From positions 72,551,311-72,615,310 of the forward strand of contig OY755236.1 in assembly GCA_963576725.1 (NCBI GenBank): DNA of 64,000 nt, read 5' to 3'. The first letter of the stretch is position 1. Each line of letters begins with the position of its first letter. This DNA comes from Azorinus chamasolen (taxonomy: Eukaryota; Mollusca; Bivalvia; Cardiida; Solecurtidae). A program made the position numbers and the translations under genes. Positions 51,646-60,925 of this stretch are shown here, piece by piece. The notes beneath the pieces are model-generated. The model made no database searches, was not told the origin of the DNA, and saw nothing but the letters and a program-made list of their open reading frames with translations.

Positions 51646-52140
51646 GGTGACACGTAACAAACTACGAATGCTTCATTGAGTATACAAAAAGCCAAAGGCA
51701 GCTTTTTAAACTTAACAAAGTGTGTACAAGTTCTGAAGCTTTCTGGCAGTGAGATCCACATCACCGGTGCTGCATACGTTAGAAGGTTCTTAGCAAGGAT
51801 TGTAGTCTTTATAATTGAAATATCCTGATTAACCCTTTACAATAAATAAGATCGGATGGAATAAGATATGCATAATTAGATCAGTCAACGAGAAATTTGA
51901 TTACATGTAAGTCGTCAAAGTTTAGAGAGTGAAGTCACGGAATGTTGACATCTGTACAATTGTATAATGATGGTCTGTTTATGAAATTAAACGTACCATT
52001 AAAGAAAACACTAAACAGCAATGGTCCTGGGGATTCCCTCTTAGCATGTGTGTATATGAAATAATGTCATTTAGTTTCAATCAATTATTTTCTATCTGTA
52101 AGAGAAGATTGCACGAGGGAGGCGACGGGCCGCAACATAT
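51646..52140. other. no recognisable feature
   Basis: An isolated TTAACCCTTTACAATAAATA at 51830 is a lone A end. No gene. Confidence 0.35.
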
Positions 52141-52745
52141 TAGTACTCGATTGGTAGGTGTTTCGAAAGTATGGGTTGCCATGGTAACTGAAAGGAGACT
52201 GATATTTCAACAAAATAGATATTGTTCGATTTTCCTGATAATTGGTATGATGGGATATTTTGGCACTCCGAATTGATTGGTAGGTCTTTCGAAAGAATTG
52301 GATGCCATGGAAACTGAATGGTGCCTCTGATTGGTAGAACTTTAGATCTTTTTCGACTAATTTAGATATTGTTCGATTTTCCTGATAATTGGTATCATGG
52401 AAACATTTCAATACTCCATATCGATTAGTTGGTGTTTCGAAAGTATTGTTGCCATGGTAACTGAATACTGGCCTCTGATTGGTCGAAATTTACATATTGT
52501 TCGAGTTTGCTGAAAATTGGAAATTTGGGGTATTTGGGTACCTAAAACGCAATCAAGTTGGTTTTAAAGACTTGGTTGCCGTGGTAATGGTGTGGTCTCC
52601 TCTGATTAGTCTAAATTCGCATATTAAATTTTCGTATAATTGGTCAGTAGGGGTATATGGGTACCCGGAACTTAATTGCAGGTGTTTCAAAAGTGTGGGT
52701 TGCCATGGTAACCCAGTAATGGCTTTTGATTGGTTGAAATTTAGA
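52141..52745 (+). repeat. ~130-bp tandem array with RFX X-box and CCAAT-type motif in each unit
   Basis: Five diverged units. Each has a palindromic X-box-like motif: GTTGCCATGGTAAC at 52175, GATGCCATGGAAAC at 52301, GTTGCCATGGTAAC at 52448, GTTGCCGTGGTAAT at 52575 and GTTGCCATGGTAAC at 52699. At 24-27 bases after each motif start there is an inverted-CCAAT-like octamer: CTGATATT, CTGATTGG, CTGATTGG, CTGATTAG and TTGATTGG. Upstream of the X motifs GGTGTTTCGAAAG is partly kept; downstream AGATATTGTTCGATTTTCCT GATAATTGG is repeated. Unit spacing is 126, 147, 127 and 124 bases. Consensus knowledge: RFX proteins bind GTTRCCATGGYAAC-type X boxes and NF-Y binds CTGATTGG. Binding here is inference. 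Confidence 0.85.
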
Positions 52746-53059
52746 TATTTAGCTCATTAATAACAGTTGTCAGTTTCGTTTGGGGACATTCTGTAACGGA
52801 TTCTGTTACAATTAGGTTTTGTATCCTCTTGTGGTTTATTTACACCGGAGGTATCACGAAAAAACAGTTAGATGTGTTGACTTATTTAAGACATCTGACT
52901 GTCTGCCAGTTATATTCTCCTGTGGTATATTGTATTTCAATAAAGGTCATGGCTGTCAAACTACTCGTTTAAGGTCTCGAGACAAGCAAATGATAATAAT
53001 GAATAGGTGACAGTGGTGCTGTTGGATTTGTCTAGGTCACATTAAATCTATCAACTACT
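52746..53059. other. no recognisable feature
   Basis: Short unique interval, a 63-codon frame without features. Confidence 0.35.
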
Positions 53060-53311
53060 TTAACCCTTCGCTGGCTATTCGCGCCAATGAACCTACCTGT
53101 AAATAGTGAAGACTCAGATGAGATAGCTCCTGCAGGAGCTGTCTCATCAGGGTCTGCACTATTTACAAATTGATTGTGCAACGAGTGCACGCCACAGCAG
53201 TGATTGCATGTAGCGAAATACTTGTACACAGTGAAGCTATATGTAATTATACAACAGAGCATGGGTACAGTAGGATAAATGTATTTTAAAATTCAGCAAG
53301 AGAAGGGTTAA
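53060..53311 (-). mobile_element. B-family MITE, copy 5
   Basis: TTAACCCTTCGCTGGCTATT to CAGCAAGAGAAGGGTTAA, 252 bp, reversed. Core GACTCAGATGAGATAGCTCC TGCAGGAGCTGTCTCATCAG. Slightly more diverged than the others. Confidence 0.94.
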
Positions 53312-53372
53312 CAACTCGGATAGCTGCTATGTGAGAACTTTCTAAAACATCTTAGATGGGGTGAGTTGAATG

Positions 53373-53438
53373 TTAACTGGTCTGTAAAATGAATTATTTT
53401 ATGGAATAATTTGTCTTGTACAATAGGGAAACTTGAAC
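53373..53438 (+). repeat. 66-bp direct repeat, left copy flanking B copy 6
   Basis: TTAACTGGTCTGTAAAATGA ... TTTTATGGAATAATTTGTCT TGTACAATAGGGAAACTTGA AC. The right copy is at 53685-53753. Confidence 0.9.
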
Positions 53439-53688
53439 TTAACTCTTCGTTTGCTGAATTTTAAAACACATTTCTCCTTCTTTACCCATACCCTGTTGTA
53501 TAATTACATATATCTTCACTGTGTACAAGTATTGCGCTGTGCAATAACTGCTGTGGAGTGCACTGGTTGCACAATCAACTCATAACTAGTGCAGACCCTG
53601 TTGAGACAGCTCCTGCAGGAGCTGTCTCATCTGGGTCTTCACTATTTACAGGTAGGTATATTGACGTGAACAGCAAGCGAAGGGTTTA
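53439..53688 (+). mobile_element. B-family MITE, copy 6
   Basis: TTAACTCTTCGTTTGCTGAA to CAGCAAGCGAAGGGTTTA, 250 bp. Core CAGACCCTGTTGAGACAGCT CCTGCAGGAGCTGTCTCATC. It sits exactly between the two copies of the 66-bp direct repeat. Confidence 0.94.
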
Positions 53689-53753
53689 CTGGTTTGTAAA
53701 ATGAATTTTTTATGGAATTATTTGTCTTGTACAATAGGGAAACTTGAAATTAA
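53685..53753 (+). repeat. 66-bp direct repeat, right copy
   Basis: TTTACTGGTTTGTAAAATGA ATTTTTTATGGAATTATTTG TCTTGTACAATAGGGAAACT TGAAATTAA in blocks: the same as 53373 with a few differences. Confidence 0.9.
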
Positions 53754-54334
53754 AAGTTCTCCGTATGAGCACTGTAAAATTTGCCTCAGGTATCCGTAAC
53801 TGTCGTAATATGATAAAAACTGTAAGTATAATGTCAAGAAGGGAAGGCGCACAGTTTTCCACAAAACAATGACAGACAACCCGACTACTACAGATCAATA
53901 AAATACATGTATAACTGGTTTGCTACTGGTATCATTTCAGAGGTCATAATTTGGGGCACTAAGTCAAGTCTTGACACGATTCTTGGATTTTTGGAATTAT
54001 TTCATAGTAAAACCTATTGTTCATGGTTATTGATTTGGTGTTTAATTAACGTATTTGTCTTGTTGGCTCAAATCCGTAGTCTATTTTCTCAGATCTAATG
54101 AATGCCGCTAGACCAACCTACGGCTGTTTCGGTCGCGTCTCTGACAAATATGACCAGGGGTATGAAATAAATTGTCTCGAAATGTCTAGTCTAATTTGGT
54201 TACAGAAATAAATGGAAGGCTCACAAGTTAATCCATAAACCCTTTGCTAAACATAATATCTGCTTAATCTCGGATATTTTACCATTTTGCGTCGCTTCTG
54301 ATTCGTTCCAGCTTCAGAGAACCTATTGACCCGA
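53754..54334. other. no recognisable gene
   Basis: Frames of 62-63 codons on each strand lack features. ATGCCGCTAGACCAACCTAC GG at 54102 has the look of a repeat end, but no partner was found. Confidence 0.35.
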
Positions 54335-54450
54335 GTGTAAAACAGTCTAGATCACGATGAGATGCCATTTTCTCGGCGTCTCGTCTGGATCCATTTTATT
54401 TTTTGCAAATACCAGTTAGGTTGCGTTTAGCTGGCAAACTATTAAATATA
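54335..54450 (-). mobile_element. C-family core, worn
   Basis: AAAACAGTCTAGATCACGAT GAGATGCCATTTTCTCGGCG TCTCGTCTGGATCC, GTTGCGTTTAGCTGGCAAAC TATTAAA. Ends uncertain. Confidence 0.6.
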
Positions 54451-54654
54451 AAACTATAAATTAAATGGATTTTGTTTTTATCTCAAACTGTTAATTTAAA
54501 CAAACTGTTATAAAAACTTCCGAGGATTCTTCAAACACGGATGTTGGTCAGTGTTCAGCCGACACGTCTATTTCAGGCCAATACTGTTTTGTAGGTCCAT
54601 GGTTCATCTGATTGTCTGAGCCTATTGTACTCCGTTCAATATATATTGACACAT

Positions 54655-54871
54655 TTAACTCTTTCCTCGCCATAGGCAAAATCCTGATGACCTTTGCAAA
54701 TTGTTTGGATCCAGATTAGAAGTAGATTTACCCGGTATATGATTGGGGTTCAAACTGTGTGACACTGTAATTACTTTTTTGATAAAGAAATTTAAGACAG
54801 ATATAATTTAAAACTTCAAGCAGACGATAATCTTAGCAAGCGATTTTTATTTGGCGGCGAAGGATTTTGGT
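54655..54871 (+). mobile_element. C-family MITE, worn
   Basis: TTTAACTCTTTCCTCGCCAT to TTGGCGGCGAAGGATTTTGG. TTTGCAAATTGTTTGGATCC AGATTAGA...GGGGTTCAAACTGTGTGAC; GCAGACGATAATCTTAGCAA GC near the right end. Confidence 0.72.
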
Positions 54872-55256
54872 GCCGCCATGAGTAGCATCTCTCCCAGTCG
54901 ATGAATCTATGCTTATTGGAACTGCTCGGTAGCAATCACCCCATGAGAATTTAACCAGCCTTAGAGTTGGTTGAGATTCTATATATTTATCCTGTCATCT
55001 TAATTTCTATCACCAAAAGGTTTGATATTTGTTTCTTTTTTATGATACTATACATGTTTGTACCCAAATCGATTCAAACCGATTTATTTAGAGAATTCCA
55101 AAACGTGGTCGGGCATAATCGCTTGGAATAGTTTGCATCTCAGTAGTTTTATTATAATTTCCGACATTTTGACCAAACAGTTTACAAGACAATTATGCTA
55201 GATTGGCCATATTGTCAAACAAAACATGTTAAACTGACAAAAATAAACTTTGAATG
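54872..55256. other. no recognisable feature
   Basis: Unique AT-rich sequence. Confidence 0.35.
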
Positions 55257-55334
55257 GCAAAAAAATACACAACATACTGTTTTCGATGCATACAGTAATA
55301 TGCATCGAAAACAGTATGTTGTGTATTTTTTTGC
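55257..55334. repeat. perfect 36-bp inverted repeat with 6-base loop
   Basis: Left arm 55257-55292 begins GCAAAAAAATACACAACATA and ends CGATGCATA; loop CAGTAA; right arm 55299-55334 is its exact complement. It abuts an F-b element at 55336. No copy elsewhere in the window. Confidence 0.95.
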
Positions 55335-55335
55335 A

Positions 55336-55480
55336 AGTAAACCCCTCTTAACCGGAATTCTTGTAGAGCGGAAATTATATACTTTTAGACAGGTCGCTGC
55401 TTAATGCATTAAGCTGCCACCTGTCTCCATGACTGATAGTATGCTAAAGTTAACGTCCGGTTTAGATGGGTTTTACTGTA
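55336..55480. mobile_element. F-b hairpin MITE, inner stem deleted
   Basis: AGTAAACCCCTCTTAACCGG AATTC to GTTTAGATGGGTTTTACTGT A. GGTCGCTGCTTAATGCATTA AGCTGCCACC: the whole GCAGGGTGAAAG..apex stem is gone. Confidence 0.82.
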
Positions 55481-55924
55481 TATGTTTAGTTTAAACCTTA
55501 TAACTCTTTGAAAGTGGGGTACGAATGTACTGGCATTTGCAAACAATGCAGCCACTGGGACTATGAAGCAATGCCGGACTGTTTAGCACAGTTAATGACT
55601 AAAATACACGAACGTATTTGATACCTCAACTGGACATAAATTGTCATCAAATCAATCAATTGATTGAAACATTCGTAAGTTGGAGGCTTACAAGGTTTAA
55701 AGTGTGTGACAATCGAGCAAAATATTCAATATTCACAATCAGTCCAATAAACCCGCTATCACGGGCTATGCGATTCCTAGTGATGTCTGAAAGTATCATC
55801 TACACGAAACGACATTTATACACGCATTCTTTTTTAGGATGTTATGCATATTAAAAAATAATTTTCCACGTAAACGAATTTAATGGCGGTCTTTAAAGTC
55901 AGAATATAAGCAGTTTGGATAAAT
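55481..55924. other. D scrap, otherwise nothing
   Basis: 55497-55590: CTTTGAAAGTGGGGTACGAA TG, GCAAACAATGCAGCCACTGG, GGACTGTTTAGC. A 78-codon frame at 55618 is featureless. Confidence 0.4.
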
Positions 55925-56070
55925 TTATGTCTGAAATCATCGTAAGTGTTGCCATACAACGACTGCTTCGACCAATTGTCGTAAGTGTTATCATTCAACG
56001 ATTGCTACGACCGGTTGCGATCGTCGTATGTTAGAACTAACGATAATTTCAGTTTTTCTGTCCTAAGAAA
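55925..56070. mobile_element. J-family remnant
   Basis: ATCGTAAGTGTTGCCATACA ACGACTGCTTCGACC and TTGTCGTAAGTGTTATCATT CAACGATTGCTACGACC are a local duplication. GATCGTCGTATGTTAGAACT AACGATAATTTCAG matches the J copy at 32110-32155. Confidence 0.6.
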
Positions 56071-56223
56071 TTACATGTACACGTGTGCTACACTACAGAA
56101 TGTGCGAGAATTTCGGCTGACTGCGTGGTAGAGAATATCGTGAATTATGATTTACGATCATTTTGGGAGCGTTTTCCATTGTGTTTGCCTTGTATTAAAC
56201 AACCATCTGCTTTTAAAAAACAT

Positions 56224-56430
56224 TACAGTAAAACTCCTCTAAACCGTAATTTTAACATAGACTAATTTAGATACTTTAGGCAGGTGGCTGCTTAATGCAG
56301 GGTGATAGCCATACAGAAAATTCATGTAGGAGCTTTCTGCATGACTTTCGCCCTGCATTAAGTTGTCACCTCTTTGCAAGGCCGATATTTATGGTAAGTT
56401 TAACGTGCGGTTTAGAGGTATTTTACTGTA
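56224..56430. mobile_element. F-b hairpin MITE
   Basis: TACAGTAAAACTCCTCTAAA CCG to GTGCGGTTTAGAGGTATTTT ACTGTA. GGTGGCTGCTTAATGCAGGG TGATAG, apex AATTCATGTAGGAGCTTTC, CATGACTTTCGCCCTGCATT AAG. Confidence 0.88.
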
Positions 56431-56702
56431 TAGTTACTATTTAGTGGTTATAGAGGGATTATATTGTGTTTGCAGTATCCCATGCAGAAATTGTTTCCTA
56501 CATTTTAGTTTGTACGTGTTAAAGTACTTTAAAAATATTATTTCGAAAACTTCGCTTTATTAATGAAGACAAAAAACAGGTGGTCTGGGAAAATATGCAG
56601 AAAGTTCCTATGGAAACTGCACACATTTTGTCCTGTATTAAGCCACCAACTGTTTAAAAGACACAAATTACATTTCCTTTGAGTGGCCGTATTAACACAA
56701 GT
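56431..56702. mobile_element. F-type remnant
   Basis: 56575-56700: CAGGTGGTCTGGGAAAATAT GCAGAAAGTTCCTATGGAAA CTGCACACATTTTGTCCTGT ATTAAGCCACCAACTG. The rest is featureless. Confidence 0.5.
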
Positions 56703-56919
56703 ATAACCCTTTCCTCCATAGGTTATTATTAGATCTATCCACTTTGAATAAATCTACCGAAAAGGAGCATGAAAAGGAAAATTGTAGAATTTTGTAGCAC
56801 CATTGTGATAAACGGAGCATTTGCTCCAATAGGAGCAAATGCTCTATTTATTACAATGGTTTCATAAAGTGACATTTTACAGAGGCGTAGAAAGGAGTAT
56901 TTATGGAGGAAAGGGTTAA
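56703..56919 (-). mobile_element. E-related MITE
   Basis: ATAACCCTTTCCTCCATAGG to TATGGAGGAAAGGGTTAA. Hairpin ATTGTGATAAACGGAGCATT TGCTCCAATAGGAGCAAATG CTCTATTTATTACAATGG. Confidence 0.85.
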
Positions 56920-56975
56920 TATAATAAGGTTAACGCTGATGACACTCAAACGTACTCAAAGCAGAACGACCGCAT

Positions 56976-57142
56976 CCTTTCAATGCTGATTATTCAAAGT
57001 GGACTGGCTCAACAGCAGAATCCATTCAGTATGAAAGACTCAAATGTAAGAGAGGATTATGAATTATAAACAGTACAGATCCTAATCAGATGGATCATCT
57101 AGGAGCACTCTGATCTGGGTATTCACTGTTTGCAAATGCCAG
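56976..57142 (+). mobile_element. D-family MITE
   Basis: ATCCTTTCAATGCTGATTAT TCAAAGTGGACTGG, AAACAGTACAGATCCTAATC AGATGGATCATCTAGGAGCA CTCTGATCTGGGTATTCACT GTTTGCAAATG. Confidence 0.7.
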
Positions 57143-57404
57143 TACACTCCTGCCCCGCATGCAAAAGGATAATGAGATTTCTTCATTTTAAGCAGACAGT
57201 CGTGTTTATGCAAATCACATTTAATGCCGCACTGGGCATTTGTATTTTTCATGCGAGGGAGTCTTCCAGCTCGCATGCGGTACAACCCAATGCAATTTGT
57301 TCCATGCACGACCAAACCTCTGGGGTTTTCTCAACTTGTCGTGATATGACATCAATACTACCTCAGAAAACAAACAACAGATACTATTTTAATTCATTTT
57401 GCCA
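57143..57404. other. no recognisable feature
   Basis: GCATGCAAAAGG...CGCATGCGGTACAACCC; a 126-codon + frame and a 77-codon minus frame overlap here without any known motif. Confidence 0.3.
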
Positions 57405-57406
57405 TT

Positions 57407-57655
57407 TATCCCTTTACTCCATAAACATGCTTTTACAGAGTAGGCCCAGATCAGAAGGCTCCTCTTTTGATCCGCCTGATCAATGTCTGCTTTGTTTGTT
57501 TATGGAATAATATAGATCTAAATCTACAGTTTCTGGCATTGCAAAATGTCATGTTTCAATATGTCATTTTAAATTTGGTTTTAATATCAGTTGAAATTAA
57601 TGTTCATGGTGCCATTATTTCTTACATGAATATCATTGAGCATAGGTTACACAGC
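57407..57655 (-). mobile_element. A-family MITE
   Basis: TTATCCCTTTACTCCATAAA, CAGAGTAGGCCCAGATCAGA AGGCTCCTCTTTTGATCCGC CTGATCAATGTCTGCTTTGT TTG, TAGATCTAAATCTACAGTTT C, TACATGAATATCATTGAGCA TAGGTTAC. Confidence 0.8.
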
Positions 57656-57671
57656 ATAAAAATGTAAATTC

Positions 57672-58078
57672 TACTACCACAGAGCAACATATAAACGTGC
57701 GTACTCAAATACTAAACTTGTCATCCCGCCACCATTCCTCCATTCTTAGGAATGATCACAACGTATGGTTATAAGTTATTCTTGAAAATGCTTTAACCCT
57801 TCGCTTGCTGAATTTTAAAATACATTTCTCCTTCTTTACCCATGCCATGTTGTATAATTACATATATCTTCACTGTGTACAAGTATTTCGCTGTGCAACC
57901 ACTGCTGCGGAATGCACTGGTTGCACAATCAACTTGTAAATAGTGCAGACCCTGATGGGAAAGCTCCTGCAGGAGCTGTCTCATCTGGGTCTTCACTATT
58001 TACAGGTAGGTATATTGACACGATTAGCAAGCGAAGGGTTATACGCTTTTTATCTGGACCTCTGCTAGCTACCATATT
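57672..58078 (+). mobile_element. G-family element split by a B element
   Basis: CAGAGCAACATATAAACGTG CGTACTCAAATACT, GTCATCCCGCCACCATTCCT CC / GATCACAACGTATGG (worn hairpin), TATTCTTGAAAATGC; after B, TACGCTTTTTATCTGGACCT CTG, as in the uninterrupted copy at 30205. Confidence 0.65.
57793..58042 (+). mobile_element. B-family MITE, copy 7, nested in G
   Basis: TTAACCCTTCGCTTGCTGAA to AGCAAGCGAAGGGTTAT, 250 bp. Core CAGACCCTGATGGGAAAGCT CCTGCAGGAGCTGTCTCATC. Confidence 0.95.
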
Positions 58079-58138
58079 CGGACTGGAGTCTCCAAGCAGA
58101 TGCGTGCAAACAGCATAGTTCATGATTCCTTTCTAATC

Positions 58139-58327
58139 ACACAGTAGAAACTGTCTAAAGCGACCATTAAAATCTGGATTTTAAAACGGGTGGCAGTTTA
58201 ATACAGAGGAAATGTGATATAGAAAGCAGCTTCATGTATTACTTTGCCTTACATTAAGCAACCACCTGGTTTTTTTTAAGTCTTCCGAGTTCAATAAATG
58301 AGCGGTCGCTTAAGACAGACTCTAGTG
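58139..58327. mobile_element. F-d hairpin MITE
   Basis: CACAGTAGAAACTGTCTAAA GCGACC to GGTCGCTTAAGACAGACTCT AG. GGTGGCAGTTTAATACAGAG and TTTGCCTTACATTAAGCAAC CACC. Apex reduced. Confidence 0.78.
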
Positions 58328-58561
58328 CATCTGAAACCAAGACACTTTTGTTCAACAGGTCTGCCTGATGAGTTTTATTCTGAACTCGTTAGGACTTTGT
58401 TAGAACTATAGAAGTGTAATCAAATGACTATTTCCATGTTAAGAAACATATCATAACGTTTAATCAAAGGCGGCAGATGTTTGATGTACTTAAGATGAGC
58501 AATGTGTCATCTCAAAACAAATTACGACCGTCTGACGATGTGTGAATGGATACCACTTAAC

Positions 58562-58712
58562 CATTAGTCTGTTATCCGCGACCTGACTGGCATTTACAAA
58601 CAACATGGCTTCAAGATGAGATGCAGAGTAACTGGCTGTCTCACCAGGATCCAAACTGTTTGATGCTTGTTAATAGCTTCTCAAAAGCTTGATCGAACCG
58701 AAAGTAGAGAAT
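58562..58712 (-). mobile_element. C-related MITE, truncated
   Basis: ACAAACAACATGGCTTCAAG ATGAGATGCAGAGTAACTGG CTGTCTCACCAGGATCCAAA CTGTTTGATGC, TTCTCAAAAGCTTGATCGAA CCGAAAGTAG tail. Confidence 0.65.
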
Positions 58713-58837
58713 TCCGTTTTCTGTGAACACCAGACAGTCATATTTTATCACAGAAACTATTACATTTGTTATTTTTACATTTTCATTTGGACACCAGAAA
58801 CGTATTTCTATTACATAAAATATCATGTCATTTGTTT

Positions 58838-59005
58838 TACAGTTAATCTCATCTAAACCGGAATTCTAGTAAAGAACAATTTGGATAGGCAGGTGGCTGA
58901 TAGAGGAGCTTTCTATATGACTTTCACCCTGCATTAAGCTGTCACATGTCTCCAAGACCGATATTTATACTAACATTAGCACCCGGTTTATAGGTGTTTT
59001 ACTGT
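58838..59005. mobile_element. F-b hairpin MITE
   Basis: TACAGTTAATCTCATCTAAA CCGGAATTC to CCGGTTTATAGGTGTTTTAC TGT. Left inner arm shortened: GGCAGGTGGCTGATAGAGGA GCTTTCTATATGACTTTCAC CCTGC. Confidence 0.82.
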
Positions 59006-59094
59006 GCCAGAACTATGTCTGTGGTCACCTGATGCACATATGTATTTCAGAAACCACAACCTATTGATATCTAGGTCGCAGTAAGGAATTCAGA

Positions 59095-59520
59095 TACAGC
59101 AGAATCTAGTTTTTTTGTAAATGAAAAAGTAGTAAAGTCAAGCAGGAAAAGCCACACACAAAACGCCACTATCACCAAAACACTGACAGAAAGCAATTTA
59201 TACAGGAATTTATACACATTCACAAACACACACATACAGGAGAAAGCGACACACAAGACGCAACCACCAACAACACATCGATAAACAGCACGCCCCCACA
59301 CAACCAAACACACGCACACACATGAGAACACAGAAAACACACAAACACAAGTACAAAGACACCAGACAAACAAAAGTAAGGGTGACAAAGAGAGTACCGC
59401 CTTGGTACTGTCAGTAGCAAAATCACCACTGGGGGTTTAAACCGGTTTACGAACGTCCTAACCTCACACTTATCTCAAAGTCACCCTAGCTAAACAAATA
59501 TTGTAAATAAAGGTATCCCC
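59095..59520 (-). repeat. L dispersed repeat with CA tract
   Basis: TGAAAAAGTAGTAAAGTCAA GCAGGAAAAGCC, GCGACACACAAGACGCAACC ACCAAC, a diffuse CA-rich tract 59210-59370, GAGAGTACCGCCTTGGTACT GTCAG, TGTAAATAAAGGTATCCC. It combines the pieces seen separately at 39470 and 37870, so it is the longest L copy. Confidence 0.75.
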
Positions 59521-59621
59521 GCCAATAGTTTGCACATACATGTAAGAATGTGATCTTTAATCACTTGAATACCATTTTTAAGCTAAATATTGCGACCATT
59601 TTTATGTAAGATGCCTTCATT

Positions 59622-59869
59622 TAGTAACCGTTTACTCCAAAATCAGCATGTAAGAAACAACGGCATAATGAATATTAACTATATGTTTGTTTATAATGGC
59701 ATGTAAATAAAGGATAATTTGACCATGCCAGAAACTAAATCATATACATATTGTTCCATGAGCAAACCAAGCATTCCCTGATCAGATGGCTCATATTGGA
59801 GCCGTCTGATTTGAGTGTCCTCTATTTGCAATGACATTAAAAGGCCCATTTAAGGAGTAAAGGATTAAG
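59622..59869 (+). mobile_element. A-family MITE
   Basis: TTAGTAACCGTTTACTCCAA to TTAAGGAGTAAAGGATTAA. ATGGCATGTAAATAAAGG, AGCAAACCAAGCATTCCCTG ATCAGATGGCTCATATTGGA GCCGTCTGATTTGAGTGTCC TCTATTTGC. Confidence 0.82.
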
Positions 59870-60309
59870 GCATTTCACTTATTAATAAGAACAAAAAATA
59901 CATATGATATTCATATTGAGCAACTAAAATATTGTCATATCAGCTAGATATAACCAGTTCACTACCATTCGTTGAAAATGGTAAGTTGGAATTTAACTGA
60001 ATTTATATATACGCCATTAATTATGCACTATTCCCTTTTGCATACGCCACTGTAGTTTATTGACGTATGTGTTTTCGACTGGCTATACCCAAACATACCT
60101 TCATTATCAACCAACATTTTGTTTCTAGACCCATGTAAGCATATACAACACATCAGTATGTTTCATTCGCCTCTAGCTTGCTTAGCAAATCATCTTCGTC
60201 AAAAACATTTATTTTAATGTCGTCTACATCATTTCTAAAATTAGTTTCCTTTTCCATTTGTATTCACAAATAAAATACAAAAGAAAGTCAGGGTGTCAAA
60301 ATGTTATGA
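59870..60309. other. no recognisable feature
   Basis: Unique AT-rich sequence. Confidence 0.35.
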
Positions 60310-60925
60310 CCCTGATACAACGTCGCGTTACTCCGCATCTCAGCTCAAGAAGACATTGGAGGTGATACAGATATAAATGGACAAAGGTTTGAGACGGTGT
60401 CAGCCTCCAAGTAGGATCTGCCATAACAGATGAAGGTTCTGAAAATTACTGAAGTTTAAGCTTGAGTTGGACAAGCAGTAGCCGCTCTTACAAAGCTGAA
60501 ACATGTGTTGAAGGACATGAACATTTCACTCCACAAAGGCGACTTTTGTCGTCTCAGTATTACTGTATGCTGTTGGGACATGGACGCTGACAGTGGTACT
60601 GGAGAGAAGAATCCACTCTTTAGAGATGAGATGTTACAGAAGGATCCTATAGCTAAGAAAAGGAAATTGAGATGGTATGGTCATGTCTCCCGCTCAACAC
60701 AGGCACCACCAAGACAATTATTCAGGGAACAGTTAATGGAATAAGAATGCGAGGAAGCCAAATATAGAAATGGAAGATAACATCTGGGAGTGGAGAGGTT
60801 TGAGTTTTGCAAAATTCTAGAGAGTCATGGAAGACAGAGCAAAGTGAAAAGAGGTTGTGTCATAAGGTCAGCTAAGTTACTATACCCCAACGACCAACTA
60901 GATTACGGGATAAATGAAGTGAAGT
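60310..60925 (+). mobile_element. LINE (RTE/endonuclease-type non-LTR) C-terminal remnant
   Basis: Translations in shifting frames read QAVAALTKLKHVLKDMNISL, then, after an internal deletion, KKRKLRWYGHVSRS, IIQGTVNGIRMRG, and a broken W-x-x-L-x-F-A-K-F / M-E-D-R-A-K tail ending near PTTN and a stop. R-x-L-R-W-Y-G-H-V followed by x-I-x-Q-G-T-V-x-G-x-R-x-R-G is the hallmark of the C terminus of a widespread invertebrate LINE ORF2. The usual stretch between A-x-L-x-K-L and the RWYGHV box is partly deleted. The 79-codon frame at 60505-60744 is a piece of this, not a gene. Confidence 0.85.

Noticed and set aside
52085..52411. 108-codon minus-strand frame through the X-box array with repeated NYQENRTIS
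   Set aside because: The repetition reflects the tandem DNA unit; the frame is not kept across all units.
60505..60744. 79-codon frame as an independent gene
   Set aside because: It contains the RWYGHV box and lies inside a degraded LINE ORF2 that continues in other frames.
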